A DNA stretch of 64,000 nucleotides from positions 62,001 through 126,000 of the forward strand of contig NZ_CAJVCE010000002.1 in assembly GCF_910594985.1 (NCBI RefSeq). The letters run 5' to 3'. Source of the stretch: Paenibacillus allorhizosphaerae. GTDB taxonomy: Bacteria > Bacillota > Bacilli > Paenibacillales > NBRC-103111. Positions 8,855 to 17,665 of the stretch are shown piece by piece (within the stretch, counting starts at the first letter, position 1; each line of letters begins with the position of its first letter). The position numbers and the translations under genes are program-made. Under the pieces are notes generated by a model that saw nothing but the letters and a program-made list of their open reading frames with translations, made no database searches and had not been told where the DNA came from.

Positions 8855-10342
8855 ATGCAACTGAAAGAACTCGCTTCGCTGCTGCCCGTTAGCCGGCTTA
8901 CCGGCGACGGAAACACCGAAATTACCGGAGTGCAGATGGATTCCCGCAAAGTAGGGCCGGGCGATCTGTTCATCTGCATTACCGGAACGGCGTTTGACGG
9001 CCACGACTTTGCCGAACGCGTAATCGGACAGGGGGCGGCGGCGCTTGTGGCGGAGCGGGACTTGCAGGCCGCGGTCCCTACGCTTATTGTGAAAGATACG
9101 AGATACGCGATGGCCGTCATTGCCGCCCATTTTTACGGGTACCCGAGTCGCGAGCTTAAAGTGATCGGCGTCACTGGAACGAACGGCAAGACGACAACGA
9201 CGTATTTGCTGGAAAGCATTTTAAGCGACCACGGCTTTCGAACCGGACTCATGGGAAATATCCATGTGAAAATCGGCACGCAGTTTCATCCGAATCATGC
9301 GACGAATACGCAGGAAGCGCTCGAACTGCAAAGAATCCTTCGCGAGATGGTGAACGCGGGAACAGATTATTGTCTGATGGAAGTTTCCTCGCACGGACTC
9401 GAACGGGGGCGGGTGAAAGGCTGCAGCTTCCGCACCGGCATATTTACGAATTTAACCCAGGATCATCTGGATTATCATTTGACGATGGAGCGGTATCAGG
9501 CGGCCAAAGCGCTGCTGTTCTCCCGTATGGGCAACGAATTTGACGCAGATCCGAATCGTCGTCATTTTGCGGTGCTGAATGTGGACGATGCGGCCTCAAG
9601 CGACTTTGCCGGCCAAACTTCCGCACAGGTGATCACCTACGGGATCGACGATGCTTCCGCGGACGTTCGGGCGGAAAACATCGAGATGACGTCCGGCGGG
9701 ACACGGTTTCGCTGCGTCACCTTCAAAGGCACTGCAGAGATTCGGCTTCGTCTGGTGGGGCGCTTTAACGTCTACAATGCGTTGGGCGCTATTGCTGCCG
9801 CCTTGGCGGAAGGGCTGGAGCTTGGTCGCATAGCGGAGAGCCTGAGCCGGATTCAATCCGTGGAAGGGCGAATGGAGATCGTTGACGCAGGGCAGCCGTT
9901 TCTTGTTCTGGTGGACTACGCCCATACACCGGACGGACTTGAAAATGCGTTGTCGACGATCAGCCAGTTTGCCGAAGGCAAAATTTTTTGCGTCTTCGGC
10001 TGCGGCGGCGACCGGGACCGGACGAAACGGCCGGTCATGGGCAAGCTGGCGGCGGAATATAGCGACTATGTCATCGTCACTTCGGATAATCCGCGTACCG
10101 AAGAGCCGGAATCGATTATCCGGGACATCGTGCCCGGGCTGATCGAAGCCGGATGCGAGCCTAACGGTTACGAGCTTATTGCCGATCGCAGGCAAGCGAT
10201 CGAAAAAGCGGTTGCCATGGCGGCCCCGGGGGATGTAGTATTGATTGCGGGCAAAGGACATGAAACATATCAGGACATCATGGGGATTAAGCATGATTTC
10301 GACGACCGGAAGGTTGCGAAGGAAGCGATAAGGGGACGATGA
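8855..10342 (+). CDS. murE: UDP-N-acetylmuramoyl-L-alanyl-D-glutamate--2,6-diaminopimelate ligase
   Basis: 495 residues. Adds the third stem-peptide residue in the cytoplasm. Mur ligase architecture: N-terminal UDP-binding domain (about 1-100), central ATPase domain with P-loop GTNGKTT (108-114), C-terminal domain (about 335-495). DNPR at 411-414 is the motif that selects meso-DAP over L-lysine, so the peptidoglycan should be DAP type, in line with the acetyl-DAP pathway genes at 35.6-39.0 kb. The start follows GGAGGGG. The murF start lies one base after its stop. Confidence 0.97.
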   Translation: MQLKELASLLPVSRLTGDGNTEITGVQMDSRKVGPGDLFICITGTAFDGHDFAERVIGQGAAALVAERDLQAAVPTLIVKDTRYAMAVIAAHFYGYPSRELKVIGVTGTNGKTTTTYLLESILSDHGFRTGLMGNIHVKIGTQFHPNHATNTQEALELQRILREMVNAGTDYCLMEVSSHGLERGRVKGCSFRTGIFTNLTQDHLDYHLTMERYQAAKALLFSRMGNEFDADPNRRHFAVLNVDDAASSDFAGQTSAQVITYGIDDASADVRAENIEMTSGGTRFRCVTFKGTAEIRLRLVGRFNVYNALGAIAAALAEGLELGRIAESLSRIQSVEGRMEIVDAGQPFLVLVDYAHTPDGLENALSTISQFAEGKIFCVFGCGGDRDRTKRPVMGKLAAEYSDYVIVTSDNPRTEEPESIIRDIVPGLIEAGCEPNGYELIADRRQAIEKAVAMAAPGDVVLIAGKGHETYQDIMGIKHDFDDRKVAKEAIRGR

Positions 10343-10343
10343 A

Positions 10344-11771
10344 GTGATCAATAAGACGTTGGCGGAAATTGCCGCTATGGCTGGGGGCAGGTTGGCGGAA
10401 GGCGCACCCGCGGACCTGACGATCCGCGGAGTGTCCAAAGATACGCGATCGCTCCGCGAAGGCAATCTTTATGTGCCATTGATCGGCGAGTCGTTCGACG
10501 GTCACGACTTTGTCGATGCGGCGATGGCACAGGGCGCAGCCGCCGCTTTGTGGCAGATCGACCATGCTGCGCCTCCTGTCGGCGCGCCGCTGGTCATTGT
10601 GGACGATACGCTTGCTGCGCTGCAGCGGCTTGCCAAAGCGTACCGCAGGGAGCTCCCTGTTCGCATCGTTGGCATTACGGGCAGCAACGGAAAGACGACG
10701 GTCAAAGATATGACGGCGGCGGTTTTGTCCACCGCATTCGAAGTGCATAAGACGGAGGGAAATTACAACAATCATATCGGCTTGCCGATAACGCTGCTTC
10801 AGATGTCGCCTGACACGGAGCTGGCCGTACTCGAAATGGGCATGAGCGGGCGTTGGGAGATCGATCTCTTGTCCCGGCTGGCCGAACCGGAAGTTGCGGT
10901 CATTACGAATATCGGGGAAGCGCACCTGCTTCAGCTCGGCTCGCGCAAAGAAATCGCACGGGCCAAAACCGAAATTTTGGCGGGGCTGCAGGCAGGCGGT
11001 TTGCTAGTATATAACGGCGACGAGCCGCTGATTCCGGAAGTGCTTCCGGAGTTGGCGGAAGCGGGACGCATGCAGAACGGAGCATATTCCGTCACCCGGT
11101 TCGGGAAAGGCGGCGACAACGATTTGTACCTGCTCGAGGTCGCGGCGGATGCCGGCGGAACCCGTTTCAAAGTGAACGTCGATTCGCAGACGCAGTACCG
11201 CATACCGGCGCTCGGAGGACACAATGCGGTCAATGCGCTCGCTGCGATCGCCGTCGGCCGGCATTTCGGGTTAAGCTCGCAGCAAATTGCCGCAGGACTG
11301 CAGGATGCGGTCATGACCGGCATGCGAATCGAAGTGATGCGCTTGCCGAACGGTCTTACGCTGCTGAACGACGCCTATAATGCAAGTCCGGCCTCCATGA
11401 AAGCGGCGATTGACCTGCTACACGAATTGAAAGGTTACCGAAGCAAGTTCGCCGTACTCGGCGACATGCTGGAACTTGGCGAACAAGAGGCTGATTTTCA
11501 CCGTGCCGTCGGGGCGTTGCTCGATCCTGCAGAGGTGGACGCGGTTTACTTTTACGGTCCGCTTGCAAGTTACATGGCGGAAGGCGCCAGGTCGCGTTTT
11601 GCGCACGACCGGGTGCTGCATTTTACGGATAAAGAAGAGCTTGCACGGGCATTGGCATCCCGGACCGCAGCGCAGGACCTCGTTCTTATCAAGGGTTCCC
11701 GCGGAATGAAGATGGAGCAGGTTGCGGCCTTTTTGAACGATTCGGAATTTTTAAGTTCACCGGAGAAGTAA
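10344..11771 (+). CDS. murF: UDP-N-acetylmuramoyl-tripeptide--D-alanyl-D-alanine ligase
   Basis: 475 residues from GTG 10344, one base after the murE stop, with AAGGGGACGA as ribosome-binding site inside murE. Adds the D-Ala-D-Ala dipeptide to complete the pentapeptide. P-loop GSNGKTT at 113-119; ligase signatures VLEMGMSGRWEIDLL, TNIGEAHLLQLGS and NDAYNASPASMKAA. This is the cluster copy; a second, diverged MurF is encoded at 60561-61955. Confidence 0.96.
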   Translation: MINKTLAEIAAMAGGRLAEGAPADLTIRGVSKDTRSLREGNLYVPLIGESFDGHDFVDAAMAQGAAAALWQIDHAAPPVGAPLVIVDDTLAALQRLAKAYRRELPVRIVGITGSNGKTTVKDMTAAVLSTAFEVHKTEGNYNNHIGLPITLLQMSPDTELAVLEMGMSGRWEIDLLSRLAEPEVAVITNIGEAHLLQLGSRKEIARAKTEILAGLQAGGLLVYNGDEPLIPEVLPELAEAGRMQNGAYSVTRFGKGGDNDLYLLEVAADAGGTRFKVNVDSQTQYRIPALGGHNAVNALAAIAVGRHFGLSSQQIAAGLQDAVMTGMRIEVMRLPNGLTLLNDAYNASPASMKAAIDLLHELKGYRSKFAVLGDMLELGEQEADFHRAVGALLDPAEVDAVYFYGPLASYMAEGARSRFAHDRVLHFTDKEELARALASRTAAQDLVLIKGSRGMKMEQVAAFLNDSEFLSSPEK

Positions 11772-11794
11772 AATGAACTGCGAAATTCTGAACC

Positions 11795-11856
11795 AAGAAA
11801 ACCTGCCATGAAGTCGCGGTCGTTCATCCTTGAATGGCTTCGATACAGGTTTTCTT
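11795..11856. repeat. Inverted repeat between murF and mraY
   Basis: Perfect 11-bp arms AAGAAAACCTG (11795-11805) and CAGGTTTTCTT (11846-11856) with an inner CCAT/ATGG pairing. No T-run follows, so it is not a standard terminator. It ends about 10 nt before the mraY ribosome-binding site (AGGGGGG). Confidence 0.6.
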
Positions 11857-11877
11857 ACGCAATAGGGGGGATCATCC

Positions 11878-12840
11878 GTGGATTTTAAAATTGTTATGCT
11901 TACGCTTGGCGTGGCCTTTTTACTCGCGGTCATTATGGGACCGCTATTTATTCCGCTGCTGCGCCGTCTGAAGTTCGGTCAGCAGATTCGCACCGACGGA
12001 CCGCAAGGCCATTTGAAAAAGGCCGGTACGCCGACTATGGGCGGAATCATCATCATGCTGGCGCTCGCGCTTGCGGTGCTCCGCTTCGGGGAGAAGAACC
12101 TCGAGACGATGACGCTGCTCGTCGCGTCGCTCGGTTACGGGTTTATCGGCTTTTTGGACGATTATATCAAAATTTTATTTAAACGTTCCCTCGGGCTGAC
12201 CGCGAAGCAAAAGCTGCTCGGCCAGTTGATCGTATCCGTTATCGTCTGCGTGCTGCTCGTGCAAATGGATCACAGCACGGACATTCGAATTCCGTACGTC
12301 GGCTTTTCGTTTGATTTGAGCTGGCTGTACTTCCCGTTTGTCGTTTTGCTGATGATGGGCACTTCCAACGCCGTGAACTTTACGGACGGTCTCGACGGAC
12401 TTCTCGCCGGCACAAGCGCGATTGCGTTCGGAGCGTACGCGGTCATTGCCCTGAACAACTCACAGCCGAATATTGCGATATTCTCGGCAGCGATGGTTGG
12501 TGCCGTGCTCGGATTTCTCGTGTTCAATGCGCATCCGGCCAAAGTGTTCATGGGCGATACAGGGTCGCTCGGCATTGGCGGAGGTCTTGCGGTTGTCGCG
12601 ATGTTAACGAAATCGGAAATATTGCTGGCCCTGATCGGCGGCGTATTCGTCGTGGAAATTTTGTCGGTCATCATCCAGGTTGTCTCCTTCAAAACAAGAG
12701 GCAAGCGGGTGTTCAAAATGAGCCCGATTCATCATCACTTCGAACTGGTCGGCTGGTCGGAATGGCGCGTCGTCATCACGTTCTGGACCGCAGGTTTGAT
12801 ACTCGCGGGAATCGGATTATATATTAATGAGGTGTTGTAA
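11878..12840 (+). CDS. mraY: Phospho-N-acetylmuramoyl-pentapeptide-transferase
   Basis: 320 residues from GTG 11878, preceded by TAGGGGGGATC. Integral membrane enzyme that moves phospho-MurNAc-pentapeptide to undecaprenyl phosphate to make lipid I. About ten hydrophobic segments; catalytic landmarks FLDDYIKI (paired Asp), NFTDGLDGL and the C-terminal triple-His [10 protein letters not shown]. Usual family length is about 320. murD starts 2 nt downstream. Confidence 0.97.
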   Translation: MDFKIVMLTLGVAFLLAVIMGPLFIPLLRRLKFGQQIRTDGPQGHLKKAGTPTMGGIIIMLALALAVLRFGEKNLETMTLLVASLGYGFIGFLDDYIKILFKRSLGLTAKQKLLGQLIVSVIVCVLLVQMDHSTDIRIPYVGFSFDLSWLYFPFVVLLMMGTSNAVNFTDGLDGLLAGTSAIAFGAYAVIALNNSQPNIAIFSAAMVGAVLGFLVFNAHPAKVFMGDTGSLGIGGGLAVVAMLTKSEILLALIGGVFVVEILSVIIQVVSFKTRGKRVFKMSPIHHHFELVGWSEWRVVITFWTAGLILAGIGLYINEVL

Positions 12841-12842
12841 GC

Positions 12843-14261
12843 ATGGAACATCCAAATGCATACCGGGGCCGTCAGGTCGTCATCCTGGGCCTCGCCCGCA
12901 GCGGCGTCGCTGTGGCCAAACTTTTTCATGACGCGGGTGCGTTTGTAACGGTTAACGATAAGAAGGAACGCCAATTATGCCCTGAGGCCGACGAACTTTC
13001 GGCTCTGGGTATTTCTGTTGTTTGCGGCAGTCATCCGGCGGGGCTCATTCATGAGGGCATTGCCCTTGTCGTGAAAAATCCGGGCATCCCGTATACCATC
13101 GAGCCGATTCAGCGCGCAATGCACTTGAATATCGAAATCGTAACGGAAGTGGAAGTGGCGTATCACATTTGCGAGGCTCCGATCATCGGCATCACCGGCT
13201 CGAACGGCAAAACAACGACGACGACGTGGACGGGTCTCATGCTGGAAGCGGGGGGACTGAAACCGATCGTGGCCGGCAATATCGGCCGGGCGCTAACGGA
13301 AGCGGCGCTGACCGCAACAAGCGACAACCGGATGGTCGTGGAGCTGAGCAGCTTCCAGTTGAAAGGAACGAGCGCGTTTCGTCCGCGGATCGGCTGTTTG
13401 CTCAACGTCTACGAAACGCATCTCGATTACCACGATACGATGGAAGATTATATCGATTCCAAAGTGAAGTTGTTTGCGAATCAGACGAAGAGCGACACGG
13501 CCGTATTGAACTGGGACGCCCCGATTTGCAGAGATATCGCGCAAAAGGTGAACGCCTCCGTTTTGCCGTTTTCTACGAAGTCGGTGCTGGACTACGGTTT
13601 TTATGTGCAGCCGCCGCTTGCAGACGAACAGGACGATATCGCTAGAATGCTGGTGTACCGCGATGCGCAAGGACAAGTGAGTCCGATTATGCCGGCTGGC
13701 GAACTGGGCATTCCCGGCACGTTCAATATGGAGAATGCGCTCGCGGCAAGCGCGATGGCTTACACGGCCGGCGTTCCTTTACATACGATCGCTGAAGTGC
13801 TGAGATCGTTCCGCGGCGTGGAACATCGGCTCGAATCCGTGGCCGAGCATAACGGCGTTCACTTTTACAACAATTCCAAGGCGACCAATCCTACGGCCAC
13901 GGTCAAGACGATCGAGGCGTTCAAGCAGGACATCATTTTGATTGCGGGAGGACTGGATCGCGGCTCCGATTATATGGATTTGCTTCCCGTATTTCAGCGT
14001 CAGGTGAAAGGTCTGGTTGCGTTCGGCGAGACGAAGGAAAAAATCGCCCGGGTTGCGCGCCTTGCAGGATTGAGTCAAGTGAAAACGGTCGATACTGCTA
14101 ACAATGTGCAGGATACGGTTGACGAAGCGGTAAGAGCGGCTCTGGCCATGGCGAAACCGGGCAACGTCGTACTTTTATCGCCGGCGTGCGCCAGCTGGGA
14201 CATGTTTCCTTCCTATGAGGAAAGGGGAAGAATGTTTAGGCAGTCCGTGCATAACCTTTAA
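12843..14261 (+). CDS. murD: UDP-N-acetylmuramoylalanine--D-glutamate ligase
   Basis: 472 residues. Adds D-Glu to UDP-MurNAc-L-Ala. N-terminal UDP-binding domain with VVILGLARSGVAVAK (12-26), P-loop GSNGKTT (119-125), and the C-terminal motifs NNSKATNPTA and LLSPACASWDMF typical of MurD. Two bases separate it from mraY, so translation is probably coupled. Confidence 0.97.
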   Translation: MEHPNAYRGRQVVILGLARSGVAVAKLFHDAGAFVTVNDKKERQLCPEADELSALGISVVCGSHPAGLIHEGIALVVKNPGIPYTIEPIQRAMHLNIEIVTEVEVAYHICEAPIIGITGSNGKTTTTTWTGLMLEAGGLKPIVAGNIGRALTEAALTATSDNRMVVELSSFQLKGTSAFRPRIGCLLNVYETHLDYHDTMEDYIDSKVKLFANQTKSDTAVLNWDAPICRDIAQKVNASVLPFSTKSVLDYGFYVQPPLADEQDDIARMLVYRDAQGQVSPIMPAGELGIPGTFNMENALAASAMAYTAGVPLHTIAEVLRSFRGVEHRLESVAEHNGVHFYNNSKATNPTATVKTIEAFKQDIILIAGGLDRGSDYMDLLPVFQRQVKGLVAFGETKEKIARVARLAGLSQVKTVDTANNVQDTVDEAVRAALAMAKPGNVVLLSPACASWDMFPSYEERGRMFRQSVHNL

Positions 14262-14369
14262 GAGGGGGGTATACAAGCCTACCCGCCCGGCAGCGGTATT
14301 GAATGCCCGCTGACGGCAGCGGTGACGGCTGATGCCTGCCTTAAGTCTAAGGTTAGAGGTGTGGGCGGT

Positions 14370-15467
14370 ATGGTTAAAGCGCGATCGACTCCGGATATGT
14401 TGTTGTTAGGTTCCACGATGATGCTGCTCGTGATCGGAATTGTGATGGTATACAGCGCGAGCGCCGTACTTGCATTTCGCGAGTTCGGAGATTCCTTCTA
14501 TTACTTGAAGCGTCAAGCGTTATTTGCCGTATTGGGCGTCGTGGCGATGCTGTTTACAATGAACGTAGATTATTGGGTTTGGAAAAAATACGCCAAGCTC
14601 GCCCTGCTCGTCTGCCTCGTGCTGCTCGTGGCGGTGCTCATTCCGGGCATCGGCGTCGTGCGCGGAGGCGCCCGAAGCTGGCTTGGCATCGGCGCTTTCG
14701 GTATTCAACCTTCGGAATTTATGAAGATGGGCATGATCATTTTTCTGTCCAAATGGCTGTCCGAACAGCAGGGCACGATCACCTTGTTCAAACAGGGACT
14801 GCTCCCGCCGCTTGGCCTCGTCGGACTGGCTTTCGGACTCATTATGCTTCAGCCCGATCTCGGCACCGGAGCCGTGCTTGTCGGGGCTTCCCTGCTGATC
14901 ATTTATACCGCAGGCGCACGGCTCCTGCACTTGTCATACCTTGGCCTTGTAGGCCTTGTGGGCTTCGTCGGCCTGATCATCGCGGCTCCGTATCGGCTCA
15001 AGCGGATTACGGCCTTTCTCGACCCGTGGCAAGACCCGCTTGGCGCCGGCTATCAGGCGATTCAGTCGCTGTACGCGATCGGCCCGGGCGGACTCGTCGG
15101 ACTCGGGCTTGGCATGAGCCGCCAAAAGTACAGCTATCTTCCCGAACCGCAGACGGATTTTATATTTTCCATTATCGCGGAAGAGCTTGGTTTTATCGGT
15201 GGAACATTTGTTCTGATCCTATTCACCCTGCTGCTGTGGCGCGGCATGCGGACGGCCATTACGGCACCCGACACGTTCGGAAGCCTGCTTGCCACAGGGA
15301 TCGTCGGGATGATTGCCGTCCAGGTCATTATTAATATCGGCGTCGTCATCGGTATGTTTCCGGTCACAGGCATCACGCTTCCTCTCATCAGCGCCGGAGG
15401 CTCCTCGCTCACCTTGATGTTGACTTCTATCGGCGTGCTGCTTAATATTTCCCGTTATTCGAGGTGA
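14370..15467 (+). CDS. ftsW: SEDS-family glycosyltransferase FtsW/SpoVE
   Basis: 365 residues from ATG 14370 (MVKARSTPDMLLLG), with AGAGGTG upstream; a GTG at 14322 would add a hydrophilic extension not usual in the family. About ten transmembrane segments; SEDS signatures MVYSASAV, ARSWLGIGAFGIQPSEFMK (cut to the conserved core QPSE), QPDLGT and the C-terminal GMFPVTGITLPLISAGGSS. It polymerises lipid II into glycan strands with a partner class B PBP. The position matches B. subtilis spoVE, so it may serve division, cortex synthesis or both; I cannot tell which from this window. murG follows after 7 nt. Confidence 0.9.
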   Translation: MVKARSTPDMLLLGSTMMLLVIGIVMVYSASAVLAFREFGDSFYYLKRQALFAVLGVVAMLFTMNVDYWVWKKYAKLALLVCLVLLVAVLIPGIGVVRGGARSWLGIGAFGIQPSEFMKMGMIIFLSKWLSEQQGTITLFKQGLLPPLGLVGLAFGLIMLQPDLGTGAVLVGASLLIIYTAGARLLHLSYLGLVGLVGFVGLIIAAPYRLKRITAFLDPWQDPLGAGYQAIQSLYAIGPGGLVGLGLGMSRQKYSYLPEPQTDFIFSIIAEELGFIGGTFVLILFTLLLWRGMRTAITAPDTFGSLLATGIVGMIAVQVIINIGVVIGMFPVTGITLPLISAGGSSLTLMLTSIGVLLNISRYSR

Positions 15468-15474
15468 TGTCCTT

Positions 15475-16548
15475 ATGAAAAAAATCGTCTTTACCGGCGG
15501 AGGTACGGCCGGGCACGTGACGCCGAATTTGGCGCTCATGGCACGGCTTCGTTCCCACGGCTGGGATATGGAATACATCGGTTCCCGCGACGGAATCGAA
15601 CAAGAAATTATCAGTCACGAAGGCATCCCGTTTCATCACATCTCATCGGGCAAATTGCGAAGATACTTTGATTTGAAAAATTTCAAAGACCCGTTCAAAG
15701 TGCTGAAGGGCGTTGCCGAAGCTCACAGACTGCTCCGCCGAATCAAGCCCCACATCGTCTTCTCGAAGGGGGGCTTTGTTGCTGTCCCGGTCATTTTGGC
15801 CAGCCGGTTGAACGGCATTCCGGTCATATCGCATGAATCCGACCTGACGCCCGGGCTTGCGAACAAAATCTCGATGCCTTTCGTTTCCCGGATTTGCGTA
15901 ACGTTCCCGGAGACGATGAAGTTCGTGCGCAGCGACAAGGCGGAATGCACGGGGCTGCCGATTCGTGAAACGATGCTGCAGGGAAAGCCGCTGCGCGGCT
16001 TGTCGCTTTGCGATTTTCATTCGCAGAAGCCGGTACTTTTCATTATGGGCGGAAGCCTCGGAGCGCAGCGCATCAATGAAGCGATCCGGGGATCGCTAGA
16101 CACGCTGCTGCAGCATTTTCAAATCATTCATATTTGCGGCAAGGGACACCTGGATTCCTCATTGTCGCAAGTGAGAGGCTACCGCCAGTTCGAGTACGTC
16201 AAGGATGAGCTCCCCGATCTACTCGCCTGTGCCGACCTTGTTGTTTCGCGGGCAGGCTCCACATCGATCTTTGAGTTTTTGGCATTGCGCAAGCCGATGC
16301 TGCTGATCCCGCTTACCCGGCAGGCCAGCCGGGGAGATCAAATTTTGAATGCGGAGTCGTTCGAAAGGATGGGGTACGCCCGCGTTCTGTATGAAGAAGA
16401 CTTGAGCCCTGAAATGCTGCTGCAGCGGCTGATCGAGGTGCATGAACACCGCTCGCAACTGAGGGAGCGAATGGCGTCCAGTCCGTTCGCTAGCGGTACG
16501 GATACGATCGTACAGCTGATCGAAAAGTACCGGCGGCCCGGCAATTGA
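15475..16548 (+). CDS. murG: UDP-N-acetylglucosamine--N-acetylmuramyl-(pentapeptide) pyrophosphoryl-undecaprenol GlcNAc transferase
   Basis: 357 residues. Converts lipid I to lipid II at the inner membrane face. GT-B fold with the glycine-rich FTGGGTAGHVTPNLAL at the N-terminus, FSKGGFVAVPVILAS, SHESDLTPGLANK, IMGGSLGAQRIN at the domain linker and the UDP-GlcNAc site region VVSRAGSTSIFEFLALRKP. It starts 7 nt after ftsW. The C-terminus ends a compact run; a 196-nt gap with a possible promoter follows. Confidence 0.96.
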   Translation: MKKIVFTGGGTAGHVTPNLALMARLRSHGWDMEYIGSRDGIEQEIISHEGIPFHHISSGKLRRYFDLKNFKDPFKVLKGVAEAHRLLRRIKPHIVFSKGGFVAVPVILASRLNGIPVISHESDLTPGLANKISMPFVSRICVTFPETMKFVRSDKAECTGLPIRETMLQGKPLRGLSLCDFHSQKPVLFIMGGSLGAQRINEAIRGSLDTLLQHFQIIHICGKGHLDSSLSQVRGYRQFEYVKDELPDLLACADLVVSRAGSTSIFEFLALRKPMLLIPLTRQASRGDQILNAESFERMGYARVLYEEDLSPEMLLQRLIEVHEHRSQLRERMASSPFASGTDTIVQLIEKYRRPGN

Positions 16549-16565
16549 GGAAAATGAATAGGCGA

Positions 16566-16594
16566 TTGTCACACTATTTCCGATTTCACATAAA
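16566..16594 (+). promoter_or_regulatory. Candidate sigma-A promoter upstream of murB
   Basis: TTGTCA (16566-16571), 17-nt spacer, CATAAA (16589-16594). It would give a transcript leader of about 140 nt holding the hairpin at 16627-16682. Based on sequence match only. Confidence 0.4.
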
Positions 16595-16626
16595 CTACAC
16601 TATAACCGTGACAGACGCCCGGCGAA

Positions 16627-16682
16627 GCAGCGAGCCGCCAGCGCGAGAGAACGAAAGAGAATGCGCGTTCATCGGCTGCTGC
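16627..16682 (+). repeat. Inverted repeat in the murB leader
   Basis: GCAGCGAGCC (16627-16636) pairs with GGCTGCTGC (16674-16682), one bulged base. It lies in the 196-nt gap between murG and murB. No T-run follows, so it is a leader hairpin rather than a terminator. Confidence 0.45.
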
Positions 16683-16744
16683 TCCCGATTTTCGAGGCCA
16701 TATCGCAAATCGGCGCCCCGGCTGTTCTGTAAAGGAGGATTCCC

Positions 16745-17650
16745 ATGCAACAGGTCAAACTTGAGCTTTTGAGCGGCTCCTACGGTGACGTTCGATTGAA
16801 CGAACCGCTCGCCCCCTACACGACATGGAAAATCGGCGGTCCGGCCGATATTCTGCTTGTGCCGCAGTCGAAAGAACAGCTCATTCAAGCGGTAAAGCTT
16901 CTTCATGCGCATCAGACGCCTTGGTTCGTGCTCGGCAGAGGCTCGAATCTGCTCGTTTCCGACAAAGGCGTACGCGGCGTTGTGATCAAGCTGGGGGAAG
17001 CGCTGGAGAAGGTGCGCATCGAGGGGGAGCGGGTTTACGCCGGCGGCGCCGTTTCGTTCATCGTCTTATGCCAGATGGTCGCACGCGAAGGTTTGGCCGG
17101 GTTGGAGTTCGGCGGAGGTATTCCGGGAACAGTGGGAGGCGCCGTTTATATGAACGCCGGGGCGCACGGGTCCGATGTGTCACGCATTCTATCGCGAGCT
17201 GAAGTGCTGCTGCCGACAGGAGAGTTGGTTACGCTGCAGAAAGATGACTTCGCTTATGCCTACCGACATTCGATGTTGCATTCCGAACCTGGGATTGTGA
17301 CGGAAGCGGTGTTCCAGCTGAAACGCGGCGACCGCAAGGAAATCGTAGCGTCGCTCAACGCGTTCAAGGAGCGAAGGCTGCAGACGCAACCGCTGACGCT
17401 GGCTTGCGCGGGAAGCGTCTTCCGCAACCCGGAAGGGCATTTCTCCGCCAAGTTGATCGAAGACGCCGGTTTGAAGGGGTTAAGGGTAGGCGGTGCGGTC
17501 GTCTCGCCGATGCATGCCAACTTTATTATCAACACCGGGCAGGCTACAGCTCAGGATGTGCTCGCCTTGATCGAACAAGTGCAGGACACCGTGAACCAGA
17601 AGTACGGAGTGCGACTTGTTCCGGAAGTAATGGCGGTGGGTGAGCGGTAA
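16745..17650 (+). CDS. murB: UDP-N-acetylmuramate dehydrogenase (UDP-N-acetylenolpyruvoylglucosamine reductase)
   Basis: 301 residues. FAD enzyme that reduces the enolpyruvyl product of MurA to UDP-MurNAc with NADPH. Signatures: YTTWKIGGPAD near residue 20, LGRGSNLLVSDKGVRGVVI for FAD binding, EFGGGIPGTVGGAVYMNAGAHG, and the C-terminal SVFRNPEG with GLRVGGAVVSPMHANFI. The size and lack of the extra domain fit the type II (B. subtilis, S. aureus) form. AAAGGAGG precedes the ATG. murA follows after 15 nt, so the two consecutive steps are encoded together. Confidence 0.96.
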   Translation: MQQVKLELLSGSYGDVRLNEPLAPYTTWKIGGPADILLVPQSKEQLIQAVKLLHAHQTPWFVLGRGSNLLVSDKGVRGVVIKLGEALEKVRIEGERVYAGGAVSFIVLCQMVAREGLAGLEFGGGIPGTVGGAVYMNAGAHGSDVSRILSRAEVLLPTGELVTLQKDDFAYAYRHSMLHSEPGIVTEAVFQLKRGDRKEIVASLNAFKERRLQTQPLTLACAGSVFRNPEGHFSAKLIEDAGLKGLRVGGAVVSPMHANFIINTGQATAQDVLALIEQVQDTVNQKYGVRLVPEVMAVGER

Positions 17651-17665
17651 ATCGGAGGTGGGACT

